64,000 nucleotides of DNA from Streptomyces abikoensis (GTDB taxonomy: Bacteria > Actinomycetota > Actinomycetes > Streptomycetales > Streptomycetaceae), in contig NZ_BMRT01000006.1 in assembly GCF_014648775.1 (NCBI RefSeq), positions 344,036-408,035 on the forward strand, read 5' to 3'. How positions within the stretch are numbered: the stretch's first letter is position 1; the number at the start of each line of letters is the position of its first letter. A program made the translations under genes and the position numbers. Positions 6,890 to 15,291 of this stretch are shown here, piece by piece. Below the pieces are notes generated by a model, which was not told the DNA's origin, searched no databases, and saw only the letters and a program-made list of their open reading frames with translations.

Positions 6890-8380
6890 TTATCCCTTCA
6901 GCCGCCGTACGTCGCCGACGGCGGCGCGGTCGTTCTTTCCGGTGGGGCCCTTCGGCAGGGCCGCGTCGGTGACGCGGATGTCGCTGGGTATCGCGGTTCT
7001 GGCCAGCCGCCGGGCGCAGTGCTCGCGCAGGGCGAGGACGTGGAGGGCGGAGCCGGGGACGCGGCGCACGAGGGCCTGGAGCCGTTTGCCGGCCGCCTCG
7101 TCGGGCACGGTGACGACCACGGCGTCGGCCACCTCGGGGTGGGCCAGCAGCGTCTGCTCGACCTCCTCCAGCGAGATCCGCAACCCGCGCACCTTGACCT
7201 GGAAGTCGGTGCGCCCGACCAGGTGGAGGGTGCCGTCGGCGGTCCGCCGGACGAGGTCGCCGCTGCGGAACCAGACCCGGGGCCCGTCCGCGTCGGCGCG
7301 GCGGACGAACCGGTCGGCGCCGCGCGCGGGATCCAGGTAGCCGTGCGCCTGGAAGGGGGTGTGCACCAGCAGTTCGCCGGTGCCGGGCCCTTCCAGCGGC
7401 CGCCCGTCCTCCCCGAGGACCAGGGCGCGGACGCCCGGCAGCGGTCTGCCGAGCGGCAGCGGGCCCGCCGTCTCCGGGTCGGCGGGCAGCAGCGGCCCGG
7501 CGTCGAGGATCAGGCTGTCGTTGGTCTCGGTGCAGCCGTAGACATTGGCGAAGGAGGCGTCCGGGAAGAGCCCCGGCAGCCGGGCGAGCAGCCGCGGCGG
7601 CACCGCGTCACCGGTGAGGACGACATGCCGCACGGACTTCAGCGGCTCCGCGGGGTCCGCGCCCTCGGCGAGCAGCCGGTAGAGCAGCGGCACGCCCTGC
7701 ACGAGGTGGACGTCATGGGCGGAGATCAGCTCGCGGAGGTGCGCGCCATCGGTGGCCCGGTCCGGGTCGACGAGCACCACGCGGCCGCCGGCGGCCAGGG
7801 TCGACCAGACCTCCAGGAGGCACAGGTCGAAGTTGAGGGGCGCGTAGTTGAGCACCGCCGTGTCCGGCCCGAGGCCGAAGTGCTCCGCCGCCCAGGCGGT
7901 GAAGCGGCCGACGGCGTCGAGCGGCAGGGGCACCACCTTGGGCGTCCCGGTGGAGCCGGACGTGGTGAGCAGCAGGCCCGTTCCCTCGGGGACGGCCGGG
8001 GCGTCCGCCCGGGGCACGACCGTCTCGACGCCGAGCCCGCCGGGCCCGTCGTAGGAGGGTTCGGCGGTCAGCACACGGTCGATGCCCGCGCCGGCGGTCA
8101 GCTCGCGCAGGGTGTCGGCGCCGAGCTCGGCGGAGGGCAGCAGCACGGGGCGGCCGTCGCGCAGCGCGGCCACGAGCAGGGCCAGGGTCTCCGGGGTTCT
8201 GCGGGCGGGTACGCACACGGGTGCCGCGCGGTCACCGCCCAGGTGGCGCAGCCGCTCCTGGAAGACGCCCGCGAGCGCGCCCAGTTCGCCGTACGGGACG
8301 GCCGTGCCGCGCCAGATCAGGGCGGGGGCCTCGGGGGTGCGCCGGGCACGGTCGTCGAAGGCGGCGGTGAGCGGGCTCAT
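6890..8380 (-). CDS. Stand-alone NRPS-type adenylation enzyme (amino acid:carrier ligase)
   Basis: The 496-residue protein carries the adenylation core motifs: LLLTTSGSTGTPKVVPLP at 136-153, NFDLCLLEVWSTLAAGG at 183-199, NVYGCTETNDS at 279-289, FRSGDLV at 371-377 and the catalytic Lys482 in PTGKNDR. The length equals one A domain with its C-terminal subdomain, with no fused carrier. It would activate an amino or related acid as the adenylate and load the adjacent carrier protein. The GCTETNDS phrase reminds me of L-prolyl-AMP ligases such as RedM and PltF, and the dehydrogenase points the same way, but the specificity-pocket residues were not confirmed. The start overlaps the flavin reductase stop in an ATGA. 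Confidence 0.9.
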   Translation of the reverse strand: MSPLTAAFDDRARRTPEAPALIWRGTAVPYGELGALAGVFQERLRHLGGDRAAPVCVPARRTPETLALLVAALRDGRPVLLPSAELGADTLRELTAGAGIDRVLTAEPSYDGPGGLGVETVVPRADAPAVPEGTGLLLTTSGSTGTPKVVPLPLDAVGRFTAWAAEHFGLGPDTAVLNYAPLNFDLCLLEVWSTLAAGGRVVLVDPDRATDGAHLRELISAHDVHLVQGVPLLYRLLAEGADPAEPLKSVRHVVLTGDAVPPRLLARLPGLFPDASFANVYGCTETNDSLILDAGPLLPADPETAGPLPLGRPLPGVRALVLGEDGRPLEGPGTGELLVHTPFQAHGYLDPARGADRFVRRADADGPRVWFRSGDLVRRTADGTLHLVGRTDFQVKVRGLRISLEEVEQTLLAHPEVADAVVVTVPDEAAGKRLQALVRRVPGSALHVLALREHCARRLARTAIPSDIRVTDAALPKGPTGKNDRAAVGDVRRLKG

Positions 8381-8973
8381 GCGGGCACGCCCGTCGTGGC
8401 GCCGGTCGCGTCGATCTCCCGGTAGCCGCCGTCGAAGTAGACCAGCGGGCGGCCGGGGACGCTGCCGGTGGCGACCACCCGGCCGATGAGCAGGGCATGG
8501 TCGCCACCGCCCACCACGCTCTCCAGCCGGCAGTCGAAATAGCTGAGGGATCCGCTGACGACCGGGGCGCCGGTGACGAACGATTCGGTGGCCACGGACG
8601 GGAAGGAGCCGATGGCCCTGCCGTTGCCTCGGGTGGCGAAGTGGCGGGAGACGCGCTGCTGGTCGTCGCGGAGCACGCTGACCGCGAAGACCTCGGTGGC
8701 GAGGACCGCCGTCACCAGCGGGCTCATCCGCCCGATGGACACGGACACCATCTGCGGCTCCAGGGAGAGCGACCCGAATGCCGAGACGGTCTTGGCGAAC
8801 ACTTCGCCGCCATTTCTTGTCGCGACCACCGTGACACCGGACGCGAATTTACCGGCCGCCGCGCGGAATTCCCGCTCCGGGCATTCTTCGGGCTGTGCCC
8901 GCACCCGGGATGTCGGGGGTAATGCCATCACTGTCACTGCCATTCCGTGAGGGCTTTTCTCGGGGACGTCCAT
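8377..8973 (-). CDS. Flavin reductase-like protein (FMN-binding split barrel)
   Basis: The protein, up to 198 residues, belongs to the flavin reductase family that supplies reduced flavin to two-component monooxygenases. Family phrases seen are FAAGKFASGVTVVATRNG-like text near the start, SLEPQMVSVSIGRMSP, FAVSVLRDDQQRVSRHFA, and the C-terminal GDHALLIGRVVATG with PLVYFDGGYREI. ATG at 8973 is the longest start; ATGs at 8943 and 8928 would trim a non-conserved N-terminus. It is the first gene of the leftward operon. The StyA-like oxygenase at 2300-3538 is its likely partner. Confidence 0.88.
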   Translation of the reverse strand: MDVPEKSPHGMAVTVMALPPTSRVRAQPEECPEREFRAAAGKFASGVTVVATRNGGEVFAKTVSAFGSLSLEPQMVSVSIGRMSPLVTAVLATEVFAVSVLRDDQQRVSRHFATRGNGRAIGSFPSVATESFVTGAPVVSGSLSYFDCRLESVVGGGDHALLIGRVVATGSVPGRPLVYFDGGYREIDATGATTGVPA

Positions 8974-9002
8974 GACTGTACGAGGTGCGGTGAAGCCGCT
9001 TC

Positions 9003-9037
9003 CACTACCTCTTCGGGTAGTGCCGCCCGGCTACCCG
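9003..9037. promoter_or_regulatory. Nested palindromes in the divergent promoter region
   Basis: CACTACC (9003-9009) pairs with GGTAGTG (9016-9022), and CGGGTAG (9014-9020) pairs with CTACCCG (9031-9037). Three alternating copies of a CTACC/GGTAG half-site thus lie 30-65 bases upstream of the operon start at 8973. This layout suits a dimeric regulator's operator. Which regulator binds is unknown. Confidence 0.55.
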
Positions 9038-9160
9038 TCCGAGTGGTGAGGGGCTCCGTGGGGACCGTATCGGCGCAGGTCGAGGCCGTTAATCAGGGTA
9101 CCGGCGGGGGCGGTTGTACAGATCTACACGGAAGGGGCCGTGATCATGTGCGAGTGTCCA

Positions 9161-9189
9161 TTGTGAAGGGCCCCCGCCCTGTTTAGGGT
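9161..9189 (+). promoter_or_regulatory. Candidate promoter of the deacetylase gene
   Basis: TTGTGA (9161-9166) and TAGGGT (9184-9189) are separated by 17 bases and match the vegetative Streptomyces consensus. The predicted transcription start falls at or next to the ATG at 9197, so the mRNA may be leaderless. Confidence 0.5.
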
Positions 9190-9196
9190 CCCTTTC

Positions 9197-10069
9197 ATGA
9201 CTGCATCCTGGCTTGGCCCCGGAAAGGCCGCGGCGGTGGCGCTCACATTCGATGTGGACGCCGAGACCGGTGTGCTCTCCATGGGCGAGAAGTACGCACG
9301 GCACGCGATGACGATGACCCATCAGGCATTCGGCCCCGATGTCGGCGTGCCGCGCATCCTGGGAATTCTCCGCGAACTCGGCGTGCCCGCCACGTTCTTC
9401 TTCCCGGGCTGGGTGGCCGAGCGCCGCCCGAATCTGGTGGCACAGGTGGTGGAGGCGGGCCACGAGGTGGCGCACCACTCCTACAGCCACGTACCGGCGA
9501 CGTCGATGACGTTCGCCGAGGAACGGAACGACTTCGAGCGCGCCCTGGAGGTCTTCCAGAAGCAGGACGTGCCCGTGTACGGCCACCGGGCCGGGCTGTG
9601 GGAGGCGAGCTGGCAGACGGCCTCGCTGGTCGCGGAGTACGGGCTGGCCTACGACTCGTCGATGATGAACGACGACCGCCCCTATCACGTGCCCACCGAG
9701 CGGGGCGACGTGGTGGAACTGCCCCCGCACTGGTCGCTGGACGACTGGGAGCAGTACGCGTTCCTGCCGGCGCCGCAGATCGGGTCCATCATCGAGGACC
9801 CGCAGAAGGTGCTGTCGATGTGGAAGTACGAGCTGGACGCGATGCGGCGCTACAACTCGCTGTTCATGCTCACCAACCACCCCTTCCTCACCGGCCGTCC
9901 GGGCCGCGCGGAGGCGCTGCGCTCCCTGATCGAGTACGGCATGTCGCACGGTGACGTGGAGTTCCTGACGTGCCGGGAGATAGCCGAGCGCGCCAAGGCC
10001 GACACCTCCCTGGCCACCCGGCCGCTGGCGCCGCCGGAGATCGAGCCGGGGCTCTTCCCGGCGGAGTGA
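9197..10069 (+). CDS. Polysaccharide deacetylase-family (NodB fold) hydrolase
   Basis: The 290-residue protein has the NodB/CE4 fold. Metal motifs are TFDVDAET near residue 17, with Asp residues, and the HHSYSH segment; GHRAGLWEAS supplies the conserved Arg motif. There is no signal peptide, so it acts in the cytoplasm. Its length and the MTMTHQAFGPDVGVPRIL opening resemble the PuuE-like cytoplasmic branch, which hydrolyses cyclic amides or imides and removes acyl groups, rather than secreted chitin or peptidoglycan deacetylases. It is transcribed away from the biosynthetic operon and shares its promoter region, so it may belong to the same pathway or be resistance-related. Substrate cannot be told from sequence. 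Confidence 0.85.
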   Translation: MTASWLGPGKAAAVALTFDVDAETGVLSMGEKYARHAMTMTHQAFGPDVGVPRILGILRELGVPATFFFPGWVAERRPNLVAQVVEAGHEVAHHSYSHVPATSMTFAEERNDFERALEVFQKQDVPVYGHRAGLWEASWQTASLVAEYGLAYDSSMMNDDRPYHVPTERGDVVELPPHWSLDDWEQYAFLPAPQIGSIIEDPQKVLSMWKYELDAMRRYNSLFMLTNHPFLTGRPGRAEALRSLIEYGMSHGDVEFLTCREIAERAKADTSLATRPLAPPEIEPGLFPAE

Positions 10070-10079
10070 GGAACGACGA

Positions 10080-10119
10080 GCGCCTCCCGTCCGGGACTGC
10101 CGGACGGGAGGCGCTTTTT
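10080..10119. terminator. Rho-independent terminator
   Basis: A perfect 14-bp stem (10080-10093 with 10101-10114), a 7-nt loop and a TTTTT run at 10115-10119 follow the deacetylase gene. It lies between convergent genes, so it may also stop transcripts from the chitinase side. Confidence 0.93.
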
Positions 10120-10138
10120 CGGCGGGATCGGTTCGGGA

Positions 10139-11386
<1,248 letters not shown>

Positions 11387-11446
11387 GAGGTCTCCTCGGT
11401 GGGGGAGGGACGTGCTCTTGGCATGGACGCGTTGAACAGTGGGGAA

Positions 11447-11476
11447 ACCGTAGGAGGACTAGACCAATACGGTCAA
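11447..11476 (-). promoter_or_regulatory. Chitinase promoter with DasR-like operator
   Basis: Read on the minus strand, TTGACC (11476-11471) and TACGGT (11452-11447) are 18 bases apart. The spacer contains TTGGTCTAGTCC, close to the remembered DasR consensus core TGGTCTAGACCA. A repressor bound there would sit between the -35 and -10 elements. Confidence 0.7.
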
Positions 11477-11683
11477 TGGTTCGTACCAAAGCTCCCGGCA
11501 AGTTGTGCAAGATTTGCCGACCGGTGACGTCGCGCCCGCGAACGGGCATACTCCAACCGCCACAGCCGCAGGTCACGCGAGCTCGGGACCCGGCGCCGGA
11601 CCATCGGCTGGGCATCCACGGCAGCGTCGCCCCCACCCTCGGGCGGCCGTCGCCGCAGCGCCCGACAGGGAGGAGCCGCCGCC

Positions 11684-12856
11684 ATGACCGATCACGGACC
11701 GCAACCGGTGGAGCGTCAGCTGCCCACCGAGGAGTCCCGCGACCTGATCTCGCTCGTGCGGGACCTGACACAGCGGGAGATCGCGCCCACCGCCGCCGAG
11801 GAGGAGGACGCCGGGCACTTCCCGCGCGGGGTCTTCGGGCTGCTCTCCGCCTCGGGCCTGCTCGCCCTGCCGTACGCCGAGGAGTTCGGCGGCGGCGACC
11901 AGCCCTACGAGGTCTACCTCCAGGTGCTGGAGGAGCTCGCCGCCGCCCGCCTCACCGTGGGCCTCGGTGTGAGCGTCCACACCCTCGCCTGCCACGCCCT
12001 CGCCGGATACGGCACCAAGGAGCAGCGGCAGACATACCTGCCCGCCATGCTCGGCGGGGGACTCCTGGGCGCCTACTGCCTCTCCGAACCGGCCGCCGGC
12101 TCCGACGCCGCCGCTTTGCGCACCCGTGCCACCCGCGTCGGCGACACCTGGACCATCGAGGGCACCAAGGCCTGGACCACCCACGGCGGCATCGCCGACT
12201 TCTACACCGTCCTGGCCCGCACGGGCGGCGAGGGCCCCCACGGCATCACCGCGTTCCTGGTACCCGGCGACGCCCCGGGCCTGACGGCCGCGCCCCCCGA
12301 GCGCAAGATGGGCATGAAGGGCTCACCCACCGCCCAGCTGCACTTCGACGGGGTCGAGGTCGCCGACGCCCGTCGCCTCGGCGACGAGGGCCAGGGCTTC
12401 GCCATCGCCCTGTCCGCCCTCGACTCCGGGCGGCTCGGCATCGCCGCCTGCGCCGTCGGCGTCGCCCAGGCCGCCCTCGACCAGGCGCTGTCCTTCACCC
12501 AGGAGCGACGGCAGTTCGGCCACCCGGTCGCCGACTTCCAGGGCCTGCGGTTCATGCTCGCCGACATGGCCACCCAGATCGAGGCGGGCCGCGCGCTCTA
12601 CCTCGCCGCCGCCCGCCTCCGCGACACGGGCCGGCCCTTCGCCAAGCAGGCCGCCATGGCCAAGCTCTTCTGCTCGGACACGGCGATGCGGGTCACCACC
12701 GACGCCGTGCAGCTCATGGGCGGCTACGGCTACACGGCGGACTTCCCCGCGGAGCGGTACATGCGCGAGGCGAAGGCTCTGCAGATCGTGGAGGGCACGA
12801 ACCAGATCCAGCGGATGGTGGTGGCGAGGCACCTCGCGGGGCCGGAGTCGCACTGA
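11684..12856 (+). CDS. Acyl-CoA dehydrogenase
   Basis: The 390-residue flavoenzyme has the normal acyl-CoA dehydrogenase layout: N-terminal helical domain, AYCLSEPAAGSDAAALRTRA, the beta domain with KMGMKGSPTAQLHFDGV, and a C-terminal domain with ERRQFGHPV and MGGYGYTADFPAERYMREAK. The catalytic base is Glu370 in VEGTNQIQ, as in short/medium-chain and butyryl-type enzymes. This separates it from the carrier-type dehydrogenase at 5035. It would oxidise an acyl-CoA to the enoyl-CoA in fatty or branched-chain acid breakdown. No beta-oxidation neighbours are visible, so chain specificity is open. ATG at 11684 follows a GGGAGG site. Confidence 0.93.
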   Translation: MTDHGPQPVERQLPTEESRDLISLVRDLTQREIAPTAAEEEDAGHFPRGVFGLLSASGLLALPYAEEFGGGDQPYEVYLQVLEELAAARLTVGLGVSVHTLACHALAGYGTKEQRQTYLPAMLGGGLLGAYCLSEPAAGSDAAALRTRATRVGDTWTIEGTKAWTTHGGIADFYTVLARTGGEGPHGITAFLVPGDAPGLTAAPPERKMGMKGSPTAQLHFDGVEVADARRLGDEGQGFAIALSALDSGRLGIAACAVGVAQAALDQALSFTQERRQFGHPVADFQGLRFMLADMATQIEAGRALYLAAARLRDTGRPFAKQAAMAKLFCSDTAMRVTTDAVQLMGGYGYTADFPAERYMREAKALQIVEGTNQIQRMVVARHLAGPESH

Positions 12857-12864
12857 CGGGCGAG

Positions 12865-12913
12865 CCCCGAAGGGGCGCGGGGAACTGCGCGACCGACCAA
12901 GGACGGCCCGCAG
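12865..12913 (+). repeat. Dispersed 49-bp Streptomyces intergenic repeat, copy 1
   Basis: This 49-bp segment starts nine bases after the dehydrogenase stop. The copy at 20556-20604 is its reverse complement with only three mismatches. Both copies lie directly 3' of genes and between convergent genes. Confidence 0.85.
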
Positions 12914-12936
12914 CCGCCCGCGGGGCGCTCAGCGGC

Positions 12937-14139
12937 TCAGCCGAGCAGCTCCGCAAGCTCCGGCACACGCTCCTCGGCCGTCGGCCCGCCGACACCAGCC
13001 GTGTCCTTGAGCCCGGTCGCCGTACCGATCACGACCACCGGCCCGCCGCCAGCAGGGGCGTGCCGCAGCACGCGGCGGGCCGCCGCGACGCCCACCGCCG
13101 ACGACGGCTCCAGGAACAGCCCGCGCGCCGCCAGCGCCCGGTGCTCGGCCATGAACTCCTCCGTGGGCACGGCGAGCGCCGTCCCGTCCGCGCCCCACAG
13201 CGCGTCCAGCCCCTGCCACACCGGACGGCTCTCGCCGAGCGAGAACGCGGGGGAGGGCAAGGGGTCCAGCGACACCCGCTCCTGCTCCGCCCGTCCGGCG
13301 AGCGCCAGGGCCGCGGTGTAGGGGGCGGCGCCCGCCGGTTCGGCCGCGACCAGCCGGGGCACGCCGGCCACCAGCCCGGCGGCCCGCAGCTCCCGGAAGC
13401 CGCGGGCGATCCCGGACAGCAGATCGGCCCGGCAGGTGGGCACCACCACGGCCCCCGCGCCCTCGCGGAGACCGGGGACGTCCCGGGCGAGCTCGTACGC
13501 GACGGACTTGTAGCCCTCGTTGGCATAGGCGTTGCCGCCCGGGGCGGGAGTGGCGTAACTGGTCAGCGGATACCAACCGAACCGCTCGACGGCCTCGCGC
13601 ATCGCGGCGTTCCGCGCGGCCGTGCCGTCCCGGACGACCCGCACCGCGCCCAGCGCGTCGATCTGCGCCCGCAGCGGCCCGGGGACCTCGCCCGTGGTGA
13701 ACACCACGCAGCGCAGGCCCGCCCGGGCGGCGTACGCGGCGACGGCCGCGCCCGCGTTGCCCGAGGAGGCCGCCGCGACCGTGTCCGCGCCGGCGGCCAG
13801 CGCCGCCGCGACGCCCACGGCCATCGCCCGGTCCTTGTGCGAACCGGTCGGGTTGGCGCCCTCGTACTTCACCCACAGCCCGTCCGGCCCGCCCTCCGGC
13901 AGGGACACCAGCGGCGTGCCGCCCTCGCCGAGCGTGACCGGGTCGCCGACGGGCGCGGACAGCGCCGAGGGCCAGCCCCACGGCCCGCCCGGGTACCTCT
14001 CCAGGGACAGCCCGGACAGATCCGCGAGCGGTGGCACCGGGTTGGCGCCGATCCCTTCCTCCCGGCACGCCGCGCAGCCCGAGAAGTCCTGGGCGGCGGC
14101 ACCGCAGCGCGGGCAGTGGAGGGGTATCGGCAGCGGCAC
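12937..14139 (-). CDS. Threonine synthase-like PLP-dependent enzyme with N-terminal zinc ribbon
   Basis: The 400-residue fold-type II PLP enzyme begins with a small zinc ribbon (Cys9, Cys12, Cys22, Cys25), as in archaeal/actinobacterial threonine synthase relatives. The PLP lysine is Lys102 in GSHKDRAM, and the phosphate/substrate loop is ASSGNAGAAVAAYAA. The C-terminus keeps the FLEPSSAVGVAA motif. Threonine synthase makes threonine from O-phosphohomoserine, but Streptomyces usually has another thrC beside hom and thrB, so this copy may act on a different amino acid as a lyase or synthase. It converges on the acyl-CoA dehydrogenase. The start ATG is at 14139. Confidence 0.85.
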   Translation of the reverse strand: MPLPIPLHCPRCGAAAQDFSGCAACREEGIGANPVPPLADLSGLSLERYPGGPWGWPSALSAPVGDPVTLGEGGTPLVSLPEGGPDGLWVKYEGANPTGSHKDRAMAVGVAAALAAGADTVAAASSGNAGAAVAAYAARAGLRCVVFTTGEVPGPLRAQIDALGAVRVVRDGTAARNAAMREAVERFGWYPLTSYATPAPGGNAYANEGYKSVAYELARDVPGLREGAGAVVVPTCRADLLSGIARGFRELRAAGLVAGVPRLVAAEPAGAAPYTAALALAGRAEQERVSLDPLPSPAFSLGESRPVWQGLDALWGADGTALAVPTEEFMAEHRALAARGLFLEPSSAVGVAAARRVLRHAPAGGGPVVVIGTATGLKDTAGVGGPTAEERVPELAELLG

Positions 14140-14162
14140 GCGGACTCCTGAAGGGTCGTAGG

Positions 14163-14187
14163 GCCTCGCGCGCGTGGCGCGCGAGGC
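14163..14187 (-). terminator. Hairpin terminator
   Basis: An 11-bp perfect stem (14163-14173 with 14177-14187) with a 3-nt loop follows the stop of the small gene at 14225. It separates that gene from the threonine-synthase-like gene downstream. Confidence 0.65.
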
Positions 14188-14224
14188 TCCGACCGTAGCA
14201 GCCCGCCCCGGCGCCGATCCGCCG

Positions 14225-14596
14225 TCAGGAGCGGCGGCCGCCCTGCTCCGGCACCCGCAGCGGGCGCGAGCCCGGCCCCCCGATGTGCGAGAACGGCTGC
14301 GTCCGCCAGTCCAGGCTCTCCGGCAGCGTCAACAGCAGCGCCGCGTCCAGGTCCTGGGCGCCCTGGGACTCGTCGGCCGGATGGGCCTCCTCCGCGCCGC
14401 GCCCCGAGCCCGGGCAGACCGTCAGCCCGAACGGATCCCACGGGGACGGGCACAGCGCGTGCTCCGGGAGCACGTCCTCGTCGGCGAGGAGCGCGATGGG
14501 CCGCGCGCAGTCCGGGCACATCACCCGGAACATCTCGTAGGTCTCCTCGTACGGACCGCCGTCGCCGTCGGTTTCCAGGCGTTCCAGGCTGGGCAT
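14225..14596 (-). CDS. Conserved hypothetical protein
   Basis: I do not recognise a family for this 123-residue soluble acidic protein. It contains FRVMCPDCARPIALLADEDVLPEHALCPSP, where two Cys of a CPDC pair and a third Cys could bind metal, then TVCPGSGRGAEE and a Leu/Pro-rich end. The start at 14596 (MPSLERLETDGDGG) is preceded by GGGGGAAAA; a longer open frame exists upstream but runs into the divergent promoter region. It is divergent from the Lrp regulator gene. Confidence 0.7.
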   Translation of the reverse strand: MPSLERLETDGDGGPYEETYEMFRVMCPDCARPIALLADEDVLPEHALCPSPWDPFGLTVCPGSGRGAEEAHPADESQGAQDLDAALLLTLPESLDWRTQPFSHIGGPGSRPLRVPEQGGRRS

Positions 14597-14792
14597 GGTG
14601 TGTTTTCCCCCTCGGATGGACCGGCCGGGCACCTCGGCCGCGGCCACAGCAAGCACTTCCCGTACGACAAGGCGGGTAATCGCCGCGCGTGGGAGGACAC
14701 GGGTGCGTGTCTGTGGCATTGGTCACACGCTCCGTGCGCCTGTGGCGCCGTCGACTGTGCCCGGCGCGCCATGAACCAGTAGGTTGACCCGC

Positions 14793-15236
14793 GTGGAGGA
14801 GTTGGACAAAGAGATCGTGGAGCTGCTCGTCAAGGACGGGCGGATGAGCTACACCGACCTGGGCAAGGCCACCGGCCTGTCCACCTCGGCGGTGCACCAG
14901 CGTGTGCGCCGGCTCGAACAACGGGGCGTCATCCGCGGCTACGCGGCGGTCGTCGACCCCGAGGCCGTCGGGCTGCCCCTGACCGCCTTCATCTCGGTGA
15001 AGCCCTTCGATCCCAGCGCGCCCGACGACATCGCGGACCGGCTCGCCGAGATCCCCGAGATCGAGGCGTGCCACAGCGTGGCGGGCGACGAGAACTACAT
15101 CCTCAAGGTGCGGGTCGCCACACCGCTGGAGCTCGAGCACCTGCTGGCGCGGATCCGCTCGCTGGCGGGGGTCTCGACGCGGACGACGATCGTGCTGTCC
15201 ACGCCGTACGAGGCGCGGCCGCCGCGGGTGGGGTGA
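14793..15236 (+). CDS. Lrp/AsnC family transcriptional regulator
   Basis: The 147-residue protein has an N-terminal winged helix-turn-helix (MSYTDLGKATGLSTSAVHQRVRRLEQRGVI) and a C-terminal RAM/effector domain with VAGDENYILKVRVATPLELEHLL. Lrp proteins assemble as octamers and regulate amino acid metabolism in response to amino acids. GTG at 14793 (VEELDKEIVELL) is the family-like start; TTG at 14784 is also possible. No clear Shine-Dalgarno lies before the GTG, so translation may be leaderless. The target may be neighbouring genes or itself. Confidence 0.92.
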   Translation: MEELDKEIVELLVKDGRMSYTDLGKATGLSTSAVHQRVRRLEQRGVIRGYAAVVDPEAVGLPLTAFISVKPFDPSAPDDIADRLAEIPEIEACHSVAGDENYILKVRVATPLELEHLLARIRSLAGVSTRTTIVLSTPYEARPPRVG

Positions 15237-15277
15237 CCGGGGCGGAGCCCCGGTTTCGGGAAGGGGCGGGTCAGGGG
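15237..15277. repeat. GC-rich intergenic repeat related to 44230-44273 and 55541-55587
   Basis: CCGGGGCGGAGCCCCGG forms a short hairpin and is followed by a variant of the GGGAAGGGGCGGG tail. The two later copies share the same hairpin-plus-tail plan. It starts at the Lrp stop codon, so it may also end that transcript. Confidence 0.55.
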
Positions 15278-15291
15278 AGAGACTCATCCTC

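Noticed and set aside
11684..12856. Second carrier-type dehydrogenase linked to the biosynthetic operon
   Set aside because: It keeps the canonical Glu370 in VEGTNQIQ and is separated from the operon by the chitinase gene on the other strand.
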